From: Parabacteroides sp. Marseille-P3160
Lineage (GTDB): Bacteria; Bacteroidota; Bacteroidia; Bacteroidales; Tannerellaceae
DNA length: 64,000 bases
NCBI RefSeq assembly: GCF_900162725.1
Contig: NZ_LT799418.1
Span: forward strand, 251,194 to 315,193
Reading direction: 5' to 3'
Below the pieces are notes generated by a model. That model saw only the letters and a list, made by a program, of their open reading frames with translations. It did no database searches and was not told where the DNA came from. A program made the position numbers and the translations under genes. Shown here in pieces: positions 6,742 through 16,038 of the stretch (within the stretch, counting starts at the first letter, position 1; each line of letters opens with the position of its first letter).

Positions 6742-9396
6742 CTAGTTGACTAGTTGACTAACTTTAGTTATAACTTTGTACTCTACATCATCAAACTGTT
6801 TAAAATGAGCTTTACCACATTTTATCTTCAACTGTTCGCTTTTATGGAGTTTCGATAAATCTACAGATTTGGTTCCCGTATCTTTTGTTTCAGCCACGAA
6901 ATATACCTTTGTGTTACCCTCGAAAACAATTGCCCAATCAGGATTATAACTTCCAATTGGGGTGGGTATGGTAAACCATCTTGGTAGCTTAAAATAAAAT
7001 TTCACTTGCTCACTACTCTCGCAATCTTTTGCGAACTGACTTTCCACTGTTGAATCTAAAGGAATATATTCCTCATAAAGCGTCTTGGATGTGTCTGATA
7101 CTTTAAAAGAGAAATCATTCAGATATATTTCTAATTCCTGTTCCTCAAACAATCTCATTTCATATTCTGAATTACCTATTTTCTGATATTTTATACCGTC
7201 TATCATTAAATCGGACAGAACTCGTCGAATAGCTTGCGAGCACAAATCCATAAACAATTGAGGATTAATAAGAATGTCGTTTATCCTTTCCGATCTTTCA
7301 AGTATTTGTAGTAGTGTGCTGCGTGTAAGCTCTGTCTTGCTTTGAATATACCCTAATACATCAGGAATCTCCCATCTAAAGTTACCATAATGCTCCACTT
7401 TGTCTCCAAGATAAGAGGTCTCTATTCCGGAATCAGTCATAAATACATTAACCTTGGTAGAACGGATGGAAGGTGGAAGTATGGTTGGTAAATCTTTTAT
7501 TGCCTTTGAGGCCGTAATAATCAACTGCGGGGTATCAAAATACACTCGATATGTTGTTTTCTTATTAATACGTTCCCATATTTCCAAAAACTTGGGATCG
7601 GCTTCAAAACCTTTGCGATATTTTACCGCTGTACGTTCACGCTTATTCTTAATCCGACCTTCAAATGCTACCCCGCAATCCTCCTCGATTTCCTGTTGCA
7701 ATGCTTTGGCAAAATCACTATAAGATTCATTAGCGACTACAGTTAGGCGATTAATATTCGGATCATAAATACGTCGCCCTTCTGCATCAACCGCTAAACG
7801 TAATCCACGGCCTATTTCTTGCCGCTTTTTCATTTCGGATTTTGTCTCATTAAGTGTACATATTTGAAAAACATTCGGATTATCCCATCCTTCACGTAAA
7901 GCGGAGTGAGAAAAGATAAAGCGGAGCGGATTATTAACATTCAAAAGTTTCTCTTTTTCCTTCATTATAAGGCTGTACGTATCATCATCAGCCTGCGTTT
8001 CACCAGATGTATCTTTCAGTTTTCCTTTTTTATCTTGGGAAAAATAAGCTTTGTGAATCTCTTGAATCTGATAATCATCAAGAGACCTAAATACGGGTTT
8101 CGATATTAAATCAGCATAAATTTCTTCAAACCACCGTGCAAATTTTCCTTGCGAGGAATTACCGTCAGGCAAATACTCTTTATAATTTGCAACCCGGTCA
8201 ATAAAAAAGAGCGACAGAACCTTTATTCCTTTTGGTTTTAATTTTAATTCTTTCTTTAAATGTTCTTCTATGGTTTTGCGCATCTGGAATTTCATCAGCT
8301 CATCGGTCAGGATTCCTTGTACCGCTCCTTTGTAAAGGATATTTCCGTTCGAGAGTGTTATACACCCATTTGCAGCATCAATCTCTTCAATTATATAACC
8401 GTTTCGATAGACTTCTCTTTCATTGGAGAGAATATATAAATCATCTCCTGCCCTAACATTGATGGCCTTCTTTGACACACCATTCAGGGTGTTTATGTTT
8501 ATGAATATTTTTGCTGTTACCTTGGTCTTAGCAGCAGTAATACTCTCAACTGAAATAAAAGCATCGTTAGAAGAATTTTCTTCGATAACTGATTCTACTT
8601 CAATCTGTTTTACCAATCCTAAATCATAGGCCACTACAGGATTCAGATTATAAATCAGATTATATAGGTTGCGATGGGTTGCGGAATAACGTAACGTGAA
8701 AAGCGGATGGAGATTCTCAATCGCTTTCTTGCGTTTGTCGGTCTCCATATTTTGAGGCTCATCTACAATCACAATGGGATTCGCTGCACGGATAAACTCA
8801 ACAGGGATCTGTCCGTTCAAACGGTCGTTCGGTTTATTGATAATATTCTCATCCTTAGCGAAAGAATCAATATTGATAATTATAATTTCAATATTATTAC
8901 CTGTTGCAAACCCTCGTAATGATGATATTTTTGTGCTATCGTACACACGAAAATTCACAGGAACATTATCATATAAATTCTGGAAATGCTCATGGGTAAT
9001 TTCCAAATTTTTAAGAACACCCTCTCGTATAGCAACAGAAGGAACGACAATTACAAATTTTTTAAAAGCATATTGTTTGTATAGTTCATATATGGTACGG
9101 AGATACACATAGGTTTTTCCTGTTCCTGTCTCCATCTCAACCGAAAAGTTCATTCCTTCTAAAAATTTAGATATTGGAATTTGATTTTCACTCTGCACTA
9201 TTTGCAGATTATTTAAAATCTGATCTTCGGAAAGTATTAAACGATTGGCAATACCATCAATAAAATTCAATGCATTATCTTCTTTTACCCCAAATTCCAG
9301 AGTAGAATAATCGATTGGCTGCCCCTCGAAGAGTCGGATAACCGAACTTATCGCATCAAGTTGATACTGAAGATTGGACTCGAAATGAAGTTTCAT
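6742..9396 (-). CDS. Type III-like restriction enzyme Res subunit (helicase-nuclease)
   Basis: 884 residues. A superfamily 2 helicase core is clear: Walker A METGTGKTYVYL (about 88-99), DExx box VDEPQNM (about 211-217), SATHR (motif III), REGWDNPNVFQI and EIGRGLRLAVD (motif VI). The C-terminal domain has NPDWAIVFEG followed by VYFVAETKDT, which fits the PD-(D/E)xK nuclease fold of type III Res proteins. Type III enzymes translocate or diffuse along DNA by ATP hydrolysis and cut when they meet a second unmodified site. Its ATG starts directly after the stop of the receiver-like gene (zero gap), so translation is coupled. Unlike classical mod-res pairs, three genes separate it from Mod. Confidence 0.9.
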   Translation of the reverse strand: MKLHFESNLQYQLDAISSVIRLFEGQPIDYSTLEFGVKEDNALNFIDGIANRLILSEDQILNNLQIVQSENQIPISKFLEGMNFSVEMETGTGKTYVYLRTIYELYKQYAFKKFVIVVPSVAIREGVLKNLEITHEHFQNLYDNVPVNFRVYDSTKISSLRGFATGNNIEIIIINIDSFAKDENIINKPNDRLNGQIPVEFIRAANPIVIVDEPQNMETDKRKKAIENLHPLFTLRYSATHRNLYNLIYNLNPVVAYDLGLVKQIEVESVIEENSSNDAFISVESITAAKTKVTAKIFININTLNGVSKKAINVRAGDDLYILSNEREVYRNGYIIEEIDAANGCITLSNGNILYKGAVQGILTDELMKFQMRKTIEEHLKKELKLKPKGIKVLSLFFIDRVANYKEYLPDGNSSQGKFARWFEEIYADLISKPVFRSLDDYQIQEIHKAYFSQDKKGKLKDTSGETQADDDTYSLIMKEKEKLLNVNNPLRFIFSHSALREGWDNPNVFQICTLNETKSEMKKRQEIGRGLRLAVDAEGRRIYDPNINRLTVVANESYSDFAKALQQEIEEDCGVAFEGRIKNKRERTAVKYRKGFEADPKFLEIWERINKKTTYRVYFDTPQLIITASKAIKDLPTILPPSIRSTKVNVFMTDSGIETSYLGDKVEHYGNFRWEIPDVLGYIQSKTELTRSTLLQILERSERINDILINPQLFMDLCSQAIRRVLSDLMIDGIKYQKIGNSEYEMRLFEEQELEIYLNDFSFKVSDTSKTLYEEYIPLDSTVESQFAKDCESSEQVKFYFKLPRWFTIPTPIGSYNPDWAIVFEGNTKVYFVAETKDTGTKSVDLSKLHKSEQLKIKCGKAHFKQFDDVEYKVITKVSQLVN

Positions 9397-10587
9397 CTAC
9401 TTTAAATTATAAGTTCTCAAACTGTCAGGAATGGCAGGAACACCATATCTTCCCAAAAATGCTATATACCTTTGTCTTAATTGATGGATATAGGGTGAAT
9501 TAAGTTTAAACTCTGTCCGATATTCCTTTATTTCATTTTTATTCTTAGATACAAATGCTGATATAAAATTAATCAAAGCAACTGCATCATACTGTTGAAT
9601 ATCAAATGGAAACGAAGGTAATATATGTCGACTTATAATGCCATTATTAAATATCGATTTTACTGACTTCTGATCTTTGATAAATTTCTTTTTCTTCTCA
9701 TCCTGATATTCCTTTGACTTATCCTTCATAATAATCAAGAATTCATAAAATTCTTTTTCTGTATCTGTAATATCGCACTCTGGAGTTATTAAAAGACCAT
9801 ATTCGTTATCATCAAATTTAAATATATCTCCTGTCATTATTGGAGCATTTTCATTCAATTTTGAATAAAAAATTCTATAATACAAACGTGCAGCACTCTC
9901 TTCTGTTGATCCATTAACAGGATTTTGATCTTTTTCTAATATTTCTCGAAGAACTGTATCTTGAATCAAAGATTCATTTAAAACATTGTGAAATATATTT
10001 ATCACCTCAGAAACAGGGTCTGATTTATCTTCCTTCGCAGTGTCCTTAATCTCACTTATCCAATTTGGATCTGCTTGTTCCAATTCAGAAAAAATCATCT
10101 GGACTGATTGATTTATACTTTGACTCCAAATAAATGGAATTTCCATATGTTTATTCTTATCTTCGAAAGAGGCTATTTCGCTACAAATCTTTGCAAATTC
10201 TTGCTCTTCATCAAAATCACTTGCTTTCTTCTCGAAATAAATCTTTTCAGTTCCAAATATCCCTTTTAATTCTTCTTGAAGTTCATTTGCCAACTCTTCT
10301 CTCGAATATATATACACAAGAGAATATATTTTTTTACTCCTTAAAATATCTAACGGATTCTCATTCATTTCCGGCATCTCCTCATCTTCGCTTGGTTTCT
10401 TAAAAGTCCAATCGAGTAGTAAGGCTCGAAAAGTGGAAATAGATGATATCGTTTTCTCAAGATCTGATATATTTGTTATTGGAAGGATAGAATAGTCAAG
10501 GCTCCTATTAAATTTTTGAAAAAGTTTATTCTCATATGTTCCATCATTCAAGACATCGTCATCAGCATATAATATTACACCATTCAT
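9397..10587 (-). CDS. Receiver-like protein with unknown C-terminal domain
   Basis: 396 residues. The N-terminal 120 or so look like a divergent response-regulator receiver: an acidic cluster YADDD (Asp 9-11), a beta-strand ending in LLLDW (Asp59, position of the phosphoacceptor), and a later IYFEKKAS carrying the Lys expected opposite it. A long Asp/Glu/Lys-rich helical region follows. The C-terminal part, from about 240, contains GDIFKFDDNEYGLLITPECDI and ends in YIAFLGRYGVPAIP; I do not recognise it. There is no HTH output domain. The gene overlaps the GHKL gene by one base (TAATG) and abuts res, so it is probably the phosphorelay partner linking the GHKL protein to the nuclease. Inference, not known function. 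Confidence 0.75.
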   Translation of the reverse strand: MNGVILYADDDVLNDGTYENKLFQKFNRSLDYSILPITNISDLEKTISSISTFRALLLDWTFKKPSEDEEMPEMNENPLDILRSKKIYSLVYIYSREELANELQEELKGIFGTEKIYFEKKASDFDEEQEFAKICSEIASFEDKNKHMEIPFIWSQSINQSVQMIFSELEQADPNWISEIKDTAKEDKSDPVSEVINIFHNVLNESLIQDTVLREILEKDQNPVNGSTEESAARLYYRIFYSKLNENAPIMTGDIFKFDDNEYGLLITPECDITDTEKEFYEFLIIMKDKSKEYQDEKKKKFIKDQKSVKSIFNNGIISRHILPSFPFDIQQYDAVALINFISAFVSKNKNEIKEYRTEFKLNSPYIHQLRQRYIAFLGRYGVPAIPDSLRTYNLK

Positions 10588-12812
10588 TATTTATCCTCCT
10601 CATTAAATTTAATAATAAAGTTTGCTCCTGAAAGGATTTTATCTTTGGGGTTCTCTAAAACTGCTATCTCAGCATTGATTCTTAATAAAAGTTCCCTGAC
10701 AATATACAGTCCCAACCCTCGACCATTCGATTTCATGGAGAAGAATTCTTCGAAAACTAAGGGAGCAATATCCTCTCTTATTCCAGAACCATTATCAGCA
10801 ACGATAATGGTTTTTTCGGATGAATTAATCAAAAAATGTAATTGTTTATTAGGTGTTCCTGATTTATTCAACCAATAGATAGAATTATCCACAAGGTTAA
10901 TTAATACCTGTAAAATTAATCCCGCATTGGTTTTGATAAATAAATCCCCAATTGATTGCTTGATGTCATGCGATATTTTTCCATCAATATCATTTCTGAA
11001 GTACTTAATAACTTTGGCTATGCTATCAGATATAGAGATTTCTTTTATGGTTTTTCTCTGAATCTTGAAAAGCGGTTGAATCAACTGCATATCATCATAT
11101 ACAATAGCTGCACTTTCATCCAATTCTGATAATATAGATAATAATTCTTCTTGCTGATAATCATTCTTCTCTACCTTTTTCCTAAAATCTTTGATATTTT
11201 GCCTCATTAAAGAGAGAAGCCTTAAAGAATCGTGAGAAGATTTTTCCACTGCCATGCCTAAGCCAGCTAAATCTTCTACCGTTTCCATACGTCCTTCCAT
11301 AACAGATAAATGTTTTTGATACGTGTCTATAAATTTATTTGCAAGGGATAATGTTTTTGTATCGTTTATTTTAGTCAATGACTTCTGCAATTGATCAAAA
11401 GAATCCTGCAGAAAACTCTTTGATTTGTTTAACAACGTCTTTCTTTGAATTTCCCCTTTAAGCTTATCTATTTTTATTTCTGTATTAAATATTTCTGTTA
11501 CTGCAGTAACTAAATTGGTGAAGTCATCAAATCGTCCGCCATTGTTTACAATCCCTTGTCTGTTGGACGCATCCTTCAAATCGGGATTATTTTCCTGACT
11601 AATATAAATAAAGCCAGTTAAATCATTGTAGCTAATAAATTGGCCTGCCCTAAAAGTAGAACGAAGTTTATCTAAGTTTAACCAGTCTATCCCTTTTTCT
11701 CCATATGGATAAACACGAACCCCATCCCTCAACACGAATACGAAATTTTCCTTGATAAAAGTCTTTAGATCTTCGTTTAGAATAGTTTTGTCTGGTTTTT
11801 TCAAATCAAAGGCATAAAATGTGAAACTAAAAGGGCCACATTTCGGTTTCCGTCCATTATCGATGAACCATTTTAGTCCGACTAAAGAGTAGTTATTATT
11901 GTCTAAATCATTCTGATCAAATAAATCAATAGTTTTATCTATTTTACGCAAGGGAACTGTTGATTTATACTTAAAATCCAAAACTCCATCATTATCAACC
12001 TTTCCTATCATTGTAAATTGCGCCCGTTCTATGACGTCTTTGAAAGTCATTACATCCTCTCTCGTATATAATTTACCCTCTTTATACAAATCAACATTAA
12101 AGTCACTTATAAAGCTAACACCTAAATTTTTGGCATTATCATCAACAGGAGGTATTAAACGTTGTATATTTTTATATAATTCCTCAAAATCTCTCTCTGT
12201 CCATTGCTCCCTCAGATTATATATTCTAATAATCGTACCTGATTTTGACGTTATTACTTCAGGAGGATCATTTACATACCAATTATTTGAAACATCTTCT
12301 AGCAATTTATATTCTGTAGCTCGTTGATTAAACAAATTACTATTTTCCGGATTAAATTCAGAAAAATTCATCTCTAACTTAATCTCATTTTCATTTTCTG
12401 CTTTTGTATATAAATGAATTTTCTCTCCTAACTTATGGATTGCAAATCTCCCTATACCTTTTTCACCTTGAATAATTCTTCCAAGAGGTGTTCTTAATTG
12501 TTTATTCTTCTTCTTATCTAATTTATTAGGCGTTGCGGGTCTTAACCAGACATTCTGAATAATATCCAATGACATCCCTACACCATTATCCTCTATTTCA
12601 ATATAAGCCTGGTCTTCAATCGGCAAATCATTATAATTAACATTTTGCATATTTATGAACCTGACTTTTACCGACTTGGCATCTGCATCATAGCTATTCT
12701 TTATTATTTCAATTACAGCGACTTTCTTGTCTGTAATCAGTTGGTCTCCAATAATATTCATAAGCCTTGCATAAGGCCTAAAGGGCATACTATCCTGTTG
12801 TATTATAGCCAT
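10587..12812 (-). CDS. Dual-GHKL ATPase with histidine-kinase-like core
   Basis: 741 residues with two ATPase domains. The N-terminal one (about 1-250) is of the Hsp90/MutL/MORC style: N-box EIIKNSYDADA (35-45), DNGVGM (75-80) and GEKGIGRFA (116-124). The C-terminal one (about 600-735) looks like a sensor-kinase HATPase: NLVDNSIYWL (639-648), DNGSGI (673-678), GRGLGL (697-702). Between them, after a coiled-coil region, LAGLGMAVEKSSHD resembles an H-box with His527 as possible phosphoacceptor. No membrane segment, so it is cytosolic and should sense something inside the cell. Four bases separate it from the upstream methyltransferase and it overlaps the receiver gene. GHKL ATPases beside restriction-modification genes are known (prokaryotic MORC-like proteins); the dual arrangement here is less usual. 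Confidence 0.85.
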   Translation of the reverse strand: MAIIQQDSMPFRPYARLMNIIGDQLITDKKVAVIEIIKNSYDADAKSVKVRFINMQNVNYNDLPIEDQAYIEIEDNGVGMSLDIIQNVWLRPATPNKLDKKKNKQLRTPLGRIIQGEKGIGRFAIHKLGEKIHLYTKAENENEIKLEMNFSEFNPENSNLFNQRATEYKLLEDVSNNWYVNDPPEVITSKSGTIIRIYNLREQWTERDFEELYKNIQRLIPPVDDNAKNLGVSFISDFNVDLYKEGKLYTREDVMTFKDVIERAQFTMIGKVDNDGVLDFKYKSTVPLRKIDKTIDLFDQNDLDNNNYSLVGLKWFIDNGRKPKCGPFSFTFYAFDLKKPDKTILNEDLKTFIKENFVFVLRDGVRVYPYGEKGIDWLNLDKLRSTFRAGQFISYNDLTGFIYISQENNPDLKDASNRQGIVNNGGRFDDFTNLVTAVTEIFNTEIKIDKLKGEIQRKTLLNKSKSFLQDSFDQLQKSLTKINDTKTLSLANKFIDTYQKHLSVMEGRMETVEDLAGLGMAVEKSSHDSLRLLSLMRQNIKDFRKKVEKNDYQQEELLSILSELDESAAIVYDDMQLIQPLFKIQRKTIKEISISDSIAKVIKYFRNDIDGKISHDIKQSIGDLFIKTNAGLILQVLINLVDNSIYWLNKSGTPNKQLHFLINSSEKTIIVADNGSGIREDIAPLVFEEFFSMKSNGRGLGLYIVRELLLRINAEIAVLENPKDKILSGANFIIKFNEEDK

Positions 12813-12816
12813 ATAT

Positions 12817-14091
12817 TTATTTCTTTAAAATCAAAATATACTCCTCAGGATATACCAACTTACTATTCTTATTATCTAATGTAGTAAATTTCCCTGTTGT
12901 TTTATCACGTATAGCCGGAATGAGTTTGTACGGAATACTTCTTTTTATTATTTTCTCTTCTGAAAATCCCACATCTATGAGCATTTCAAAAAATACTTCT
13001 GCAGATTTAATTTTAACCCCTTTAAACATCGTATTTCCAATTACAATACAAGCGTGTCCCCCGGGTTTAAGAATTCGGAACATCTCCTTACCCACATTAT
13101 ACATATCATTAAAATAATTGGCGACTTCACATGCTTTCCTTTTTTCCTTTACAACCAAATCATCAATAATTTCTTGTCCTATACTACTAGTTGTCTCCGT
13201 CACTTGGCTGTTTGAATAAAAAGTTCCAATGAACTCTTTTCGAAATAGAGATAAGTTTTCTATATAATCAAACCAATACCCTGTTAGCTGATGTATATCG
13301 GCATATTCATAAGACGTAACATAGGGAGGAGAAGTAATAATCGTACCAATTGTATCACTAGGTAGTGAAGTATTTCTTGCATCTTGTAATTTTATTTGGC
13401 ATGATGTATTCAGAAAACCCTTACTATGCAGTTCTTTATAATAGCTTGCATTTTGCTTGATCATTTTTTTACAGTGTAGCTTAAAAGCCTCAAAAGGTTC
13501 TGAAGGGATTTTATTCGAATCAATCTGGGGTTTTGTACTCGATTGTAACCAACGAGAAGAGTTTTTCAATATATTTGATAAACATACCAGAAAGAAATCC
13601 CTAAAGTCAGTCTCATCTATATCAGAAATTACTTTATACAAAAAAGCTATTTTTACTTTCTCTTGTGGTCGAAACCAATAATCAATTCGTTCGTGAGTCT
13701 CATTATACCGAAAATCGGCATCATTGAAGGTGTCAAAAACATTTAGGAGATTCTCATAGGCTATGTGCAAATCCATCGGAAGTAATGGACGAATTTTAAC
13801 TTGAGTAATTAATTTTGCAACAGGATTAATATCAACTCCTATCGACGGTTTCCCATGAATTTTTGCCTCAACAAGTGTAGTTCCACATCCGGCAAAAATA
13901 TCAGCAATCATACTGTCATCAATTGCATACTCCTCAATTAGTTTTTTCACAATATTCGGCAAAAACTTTGCCGGATATCTATGATACCCATGCGTCCATT
14001 GTTCAGTAGAACGTACATTTTTAAAACACCATCTTTCATCTACTTCAATATGATCAAAGTCTACTTTTTCAAATATCTCTTTCATAATCAT
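12817..14091 (-). CDS. DNA methyltransferase with TSPPY motif (second MTase of the operon)
   Basis: 424 residues. The order is RYPAKFLP (motif X-like, about 38-45), DIFAGCGTTLVEAK (motif I, AdoMet binding, about 63-76), then IITSPPYVTSYEY (motif IV, catalytic). TSPPY is typical of N4-cytosine and some N6-adenine amino-methyltransferases. The X-I-IV order differs from the beta-class order of the neighbouring Mod. The variable region between motif IV and the C-terminus (with CIVIGNTMFKG) would hold target recognition. It overlaps the upstream mod gene by 4 bases. Likely modifies a site different from Mod, or marks the other strand of an asymmetric site. Confidence 0.85.
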   Translation of the reverse strand: MIMKEIFEKVDFDHIEVDERWCFKNVRSTEQWTHGYHRYPAKFLPNIVKKLIEEYAIDDSMIADIFAGCGTTLVEAKIHGKPSIGVDINPVAKLITQVKIRPLLPMDLHIAYENLLNVFDTFNDADFRYNETHERIDYWFRPQEKVKIAFLYKVISDIDETDFRDFFLVCLSNILKNSSRWLQSSTKPQIDSNKIPSEPFEAFKLHCKKMIKQNASYYKELHSKGFLNTSCQIKLQDARNTSLPSDTIGTIITSPPYVTSYEYADIHQLTGYWFDYIENLSLFRKEFIGTFYSNSQVTETTSSIGQEIIDDLVVKEKRKACEVANYFNDMYNVGKEMFRILKPGGHACIVIGNTMFKGVKIKSAEVFFEMLIDVGFSEEKIIKRSIPYKLIPAIRDKTTGKFTTLDNKNSKLVYPEEYILILKK

Positions 14092-15938
14092 ATCGTTTTA
14101 AATTCCACCCCTGCATCTTTCATTTGCAGGGCGGTATTGGTTTTAAGTTGGTCGTTTCCATTGAAAATACGGTCAAGAGCAATAACTTTTTTAGGGTATT
14201 CGCTCAACACCTCCATGATTATCTGTTCATTCACCTTTTCCAGAATAAATGCCAGTTCGTTGCCGTCAATTAAATAATAACCATCGTTATTTTCTACCCG
14301 ACTGTTCAGGTCTTTCCCACTTTTCAGCAAAAGTTCATACACCATATCTTGAATTATCGCATTTTCTGCAATAGGGTCGATAAATAATTTTAGTTGGTCT
14401 GTTAATTCTTGGGAATCATGAAGTCGGGATTGTCTCCATTGCTTGAAGTTGCTCACGGATAGCTTGAATACTTTAAAACCAGTATCCAATTTTATATCTT
14501 CATTTGATTTGTCGAAATCAAGTTTTTCTTTATTTTTCCGGTTTTCTTCGGCAATTTCTTTCTGTATTTTTTTTCCGGTACGGCGGATACGTTCTTTGGC
14601 AATATCGGCTATTGTATTATAACCAGCTTTATATGCTTCACTTTTCTCTTCACAGGGTTCGGGCATTTGAACACAAATAAATCTACGATTGCCTCCATCC
14701 TCTTTATTAAGCTGCATAACCGCATGAGCAGTAGTACCACTACCTGCAAAAAAATCAAGAATAAGATCACTTTCTTGTAGAAAACCTCTTGCAATATACT
14801 GGATCAAATATACAGGTTTTGGAAAAGAAAAAATATTGTTCATTCCTAATCCATCTAAATCTACTTGACTGGATTTAAACTCATTCTCACTAAAAATAGA
14901 ACGTATTTTTTTCCCTAATGGCATTCTTTGTTTAAATTGAACTGACCAAGATCCATCATTCTTCTTAACAAACCTAATATCCCCAGTCTTCTTATCTTCT
15001 AAAAAACGTTCTTCACTTCTGAACCAATTTCCTTCTAACAATTGACCATCCGGAGCCTCTATTTTGTATGGGGTTGTTGCAGTATAAGATCTTTCCATAG
15101 TATCCCAAAAGTACCTACCCGACTCATCCTCATATGCATATCTCTTAGCATATTCTTTTTCATATGGAACAAATACTTTCCCTAAACTATCTTTGTTTTT
15201 TGAATACCCAATTAAGAAATCATTTTCTATAGCAAAATGATGAGACGCACTACCTCCACCTGATTTAGTACGGCGAGTAATAGTGACAAGAAAATTCTCC
15301 TCCCCAAAAATCTCATTCATCAACAAACGGAGATTATGAACTTCATTATCGTCTATGGAAACAAAAATTACGCCGTCCTCTCGCAACAAGTTTTTGGCTA
15401 AATAAAGGCGTGGCATCATCATATTGAGCCAATTACTATGGTATTGCCCATTCTCTCGACTATTGCGTCGGAACATCCCTTCACTTGTCATATATCCTTC
15501 ATCATCTTTATCTCCTACACGTTTTTGATATTCTTCTTTAGTTTCCGAGAAACGGTCAGGATAAATAAAACTATCATTACCCGTATTGTATGGAGGATCA
15601 ATGTATATCATTTTCACTTTGCTGAAATAACTTTTTTGCAATACTTTCAGCACCTCCAAATTTTCACCTTCGATAAAGATATTTTCAGTTCCATAGAAAT
15701 CAACAGAGTCCTCTTCAACCGGAATGAGCGTTTGATAACTGGGTTCTTGCATTACACGGAATGCTTCACTTTTACCAGCCCAGTTCAGCACATAGCGTTC
15801 ATTGGAGAAATTAATATTCTCTCCGAGTGTCACCTTTAATTTTTCCCAATCAATTTTCCCTTCGGTAAAGACTTCGGGTAGTTGTTGCTTTAATTGGGTA
15901 ATTATCACGTTATGAGGCGTTAGCGATTCTCCGTTCAT
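14088..15938 (-). CDS. Type III-like Mod DNA adenine methyltransferase
   Basis: 616 residues, beta-class. DPPYNTGNDSFIYPD (motif IV, about 112-126) precedes LDFFAGSGTTAHAVMQLN (motif I, about 395-412). The long stretch between them (RRTKSGGGSASHHF...) is the target-recognition region. RFICVQMPEPCEEKSEAY and the Lys/Glu-rich tail are usual for type III Mod subunits. Mod methylates N6-adenine on one strand of a short asymmetric site and gives the Res subunit its specificity. First gene of the operon; the 100-bp AT-rich gap upstream (15939-16038) is the likely promoter region. The start ATG gives MNGESLTPHNVII, which fits Mod N-termini. Confidence 0.92.
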   Translation of the reverse strand: MNGESLTPHNVIITQLKQQLPEVFTEGKIDWEKLKVTLGENINFSNERYVLNWAGKSEAFRVMQEPSYQTLIPVEEDSVDFYGTENIFIEGENLEVLKVLQKSYFSKVKMIYIDPPYNTGNDSFIYPDRFSETKEEYQKRVGDKDDEGYMTSEGMFRRNSRENGQYHSNWLNMMMPRLYLAKNLLREDGVIFVSIDDNEVHNLRLLMNEIFGEENFLVTITRRTKSGGGSASHHFAIENDFLIGYSKNKDSLGKVFVPYEKEYAKRYAYEDESGRYFWDTMERSYTATTPYKIEAPDGQLLEGNWFRSEERFLEDKKTGDIRFVKKNDGSWSVQFKQRMPLGKKIRSIFSENEFKSSQVDLDGLGMNNIFSFPKPVYLIQYIARGFLQESDLILDFFAGSGTTAHAVMQLNKEDGGNRRFICVQMPEPCEEKSEAYKAGYNTIADIAKERIRRTGKKIQKEIAEENRKNKEKLDFDKSNEDIKLDTGFKVFKLSVSNFKQWRQSRLHDSQELTDQLKLFIDPIAENAIIQDMVYELLLKSGKDLNSRVENNDGYYLIDGNELAFILEKVNEQIIMEVLSEYPKKVIALDRIFNGNDQLKTNTALQMKDAGVEFKTI

Positions 15939-16038
15939 TTCTAAAAAAATATAACAAGTCTATTCTACAAAATTAAGAATTATTTTCCAATTAAAAAGTA
16001 TGAATCAAATCTTATAATAAAACATACATTTCAGAAAA

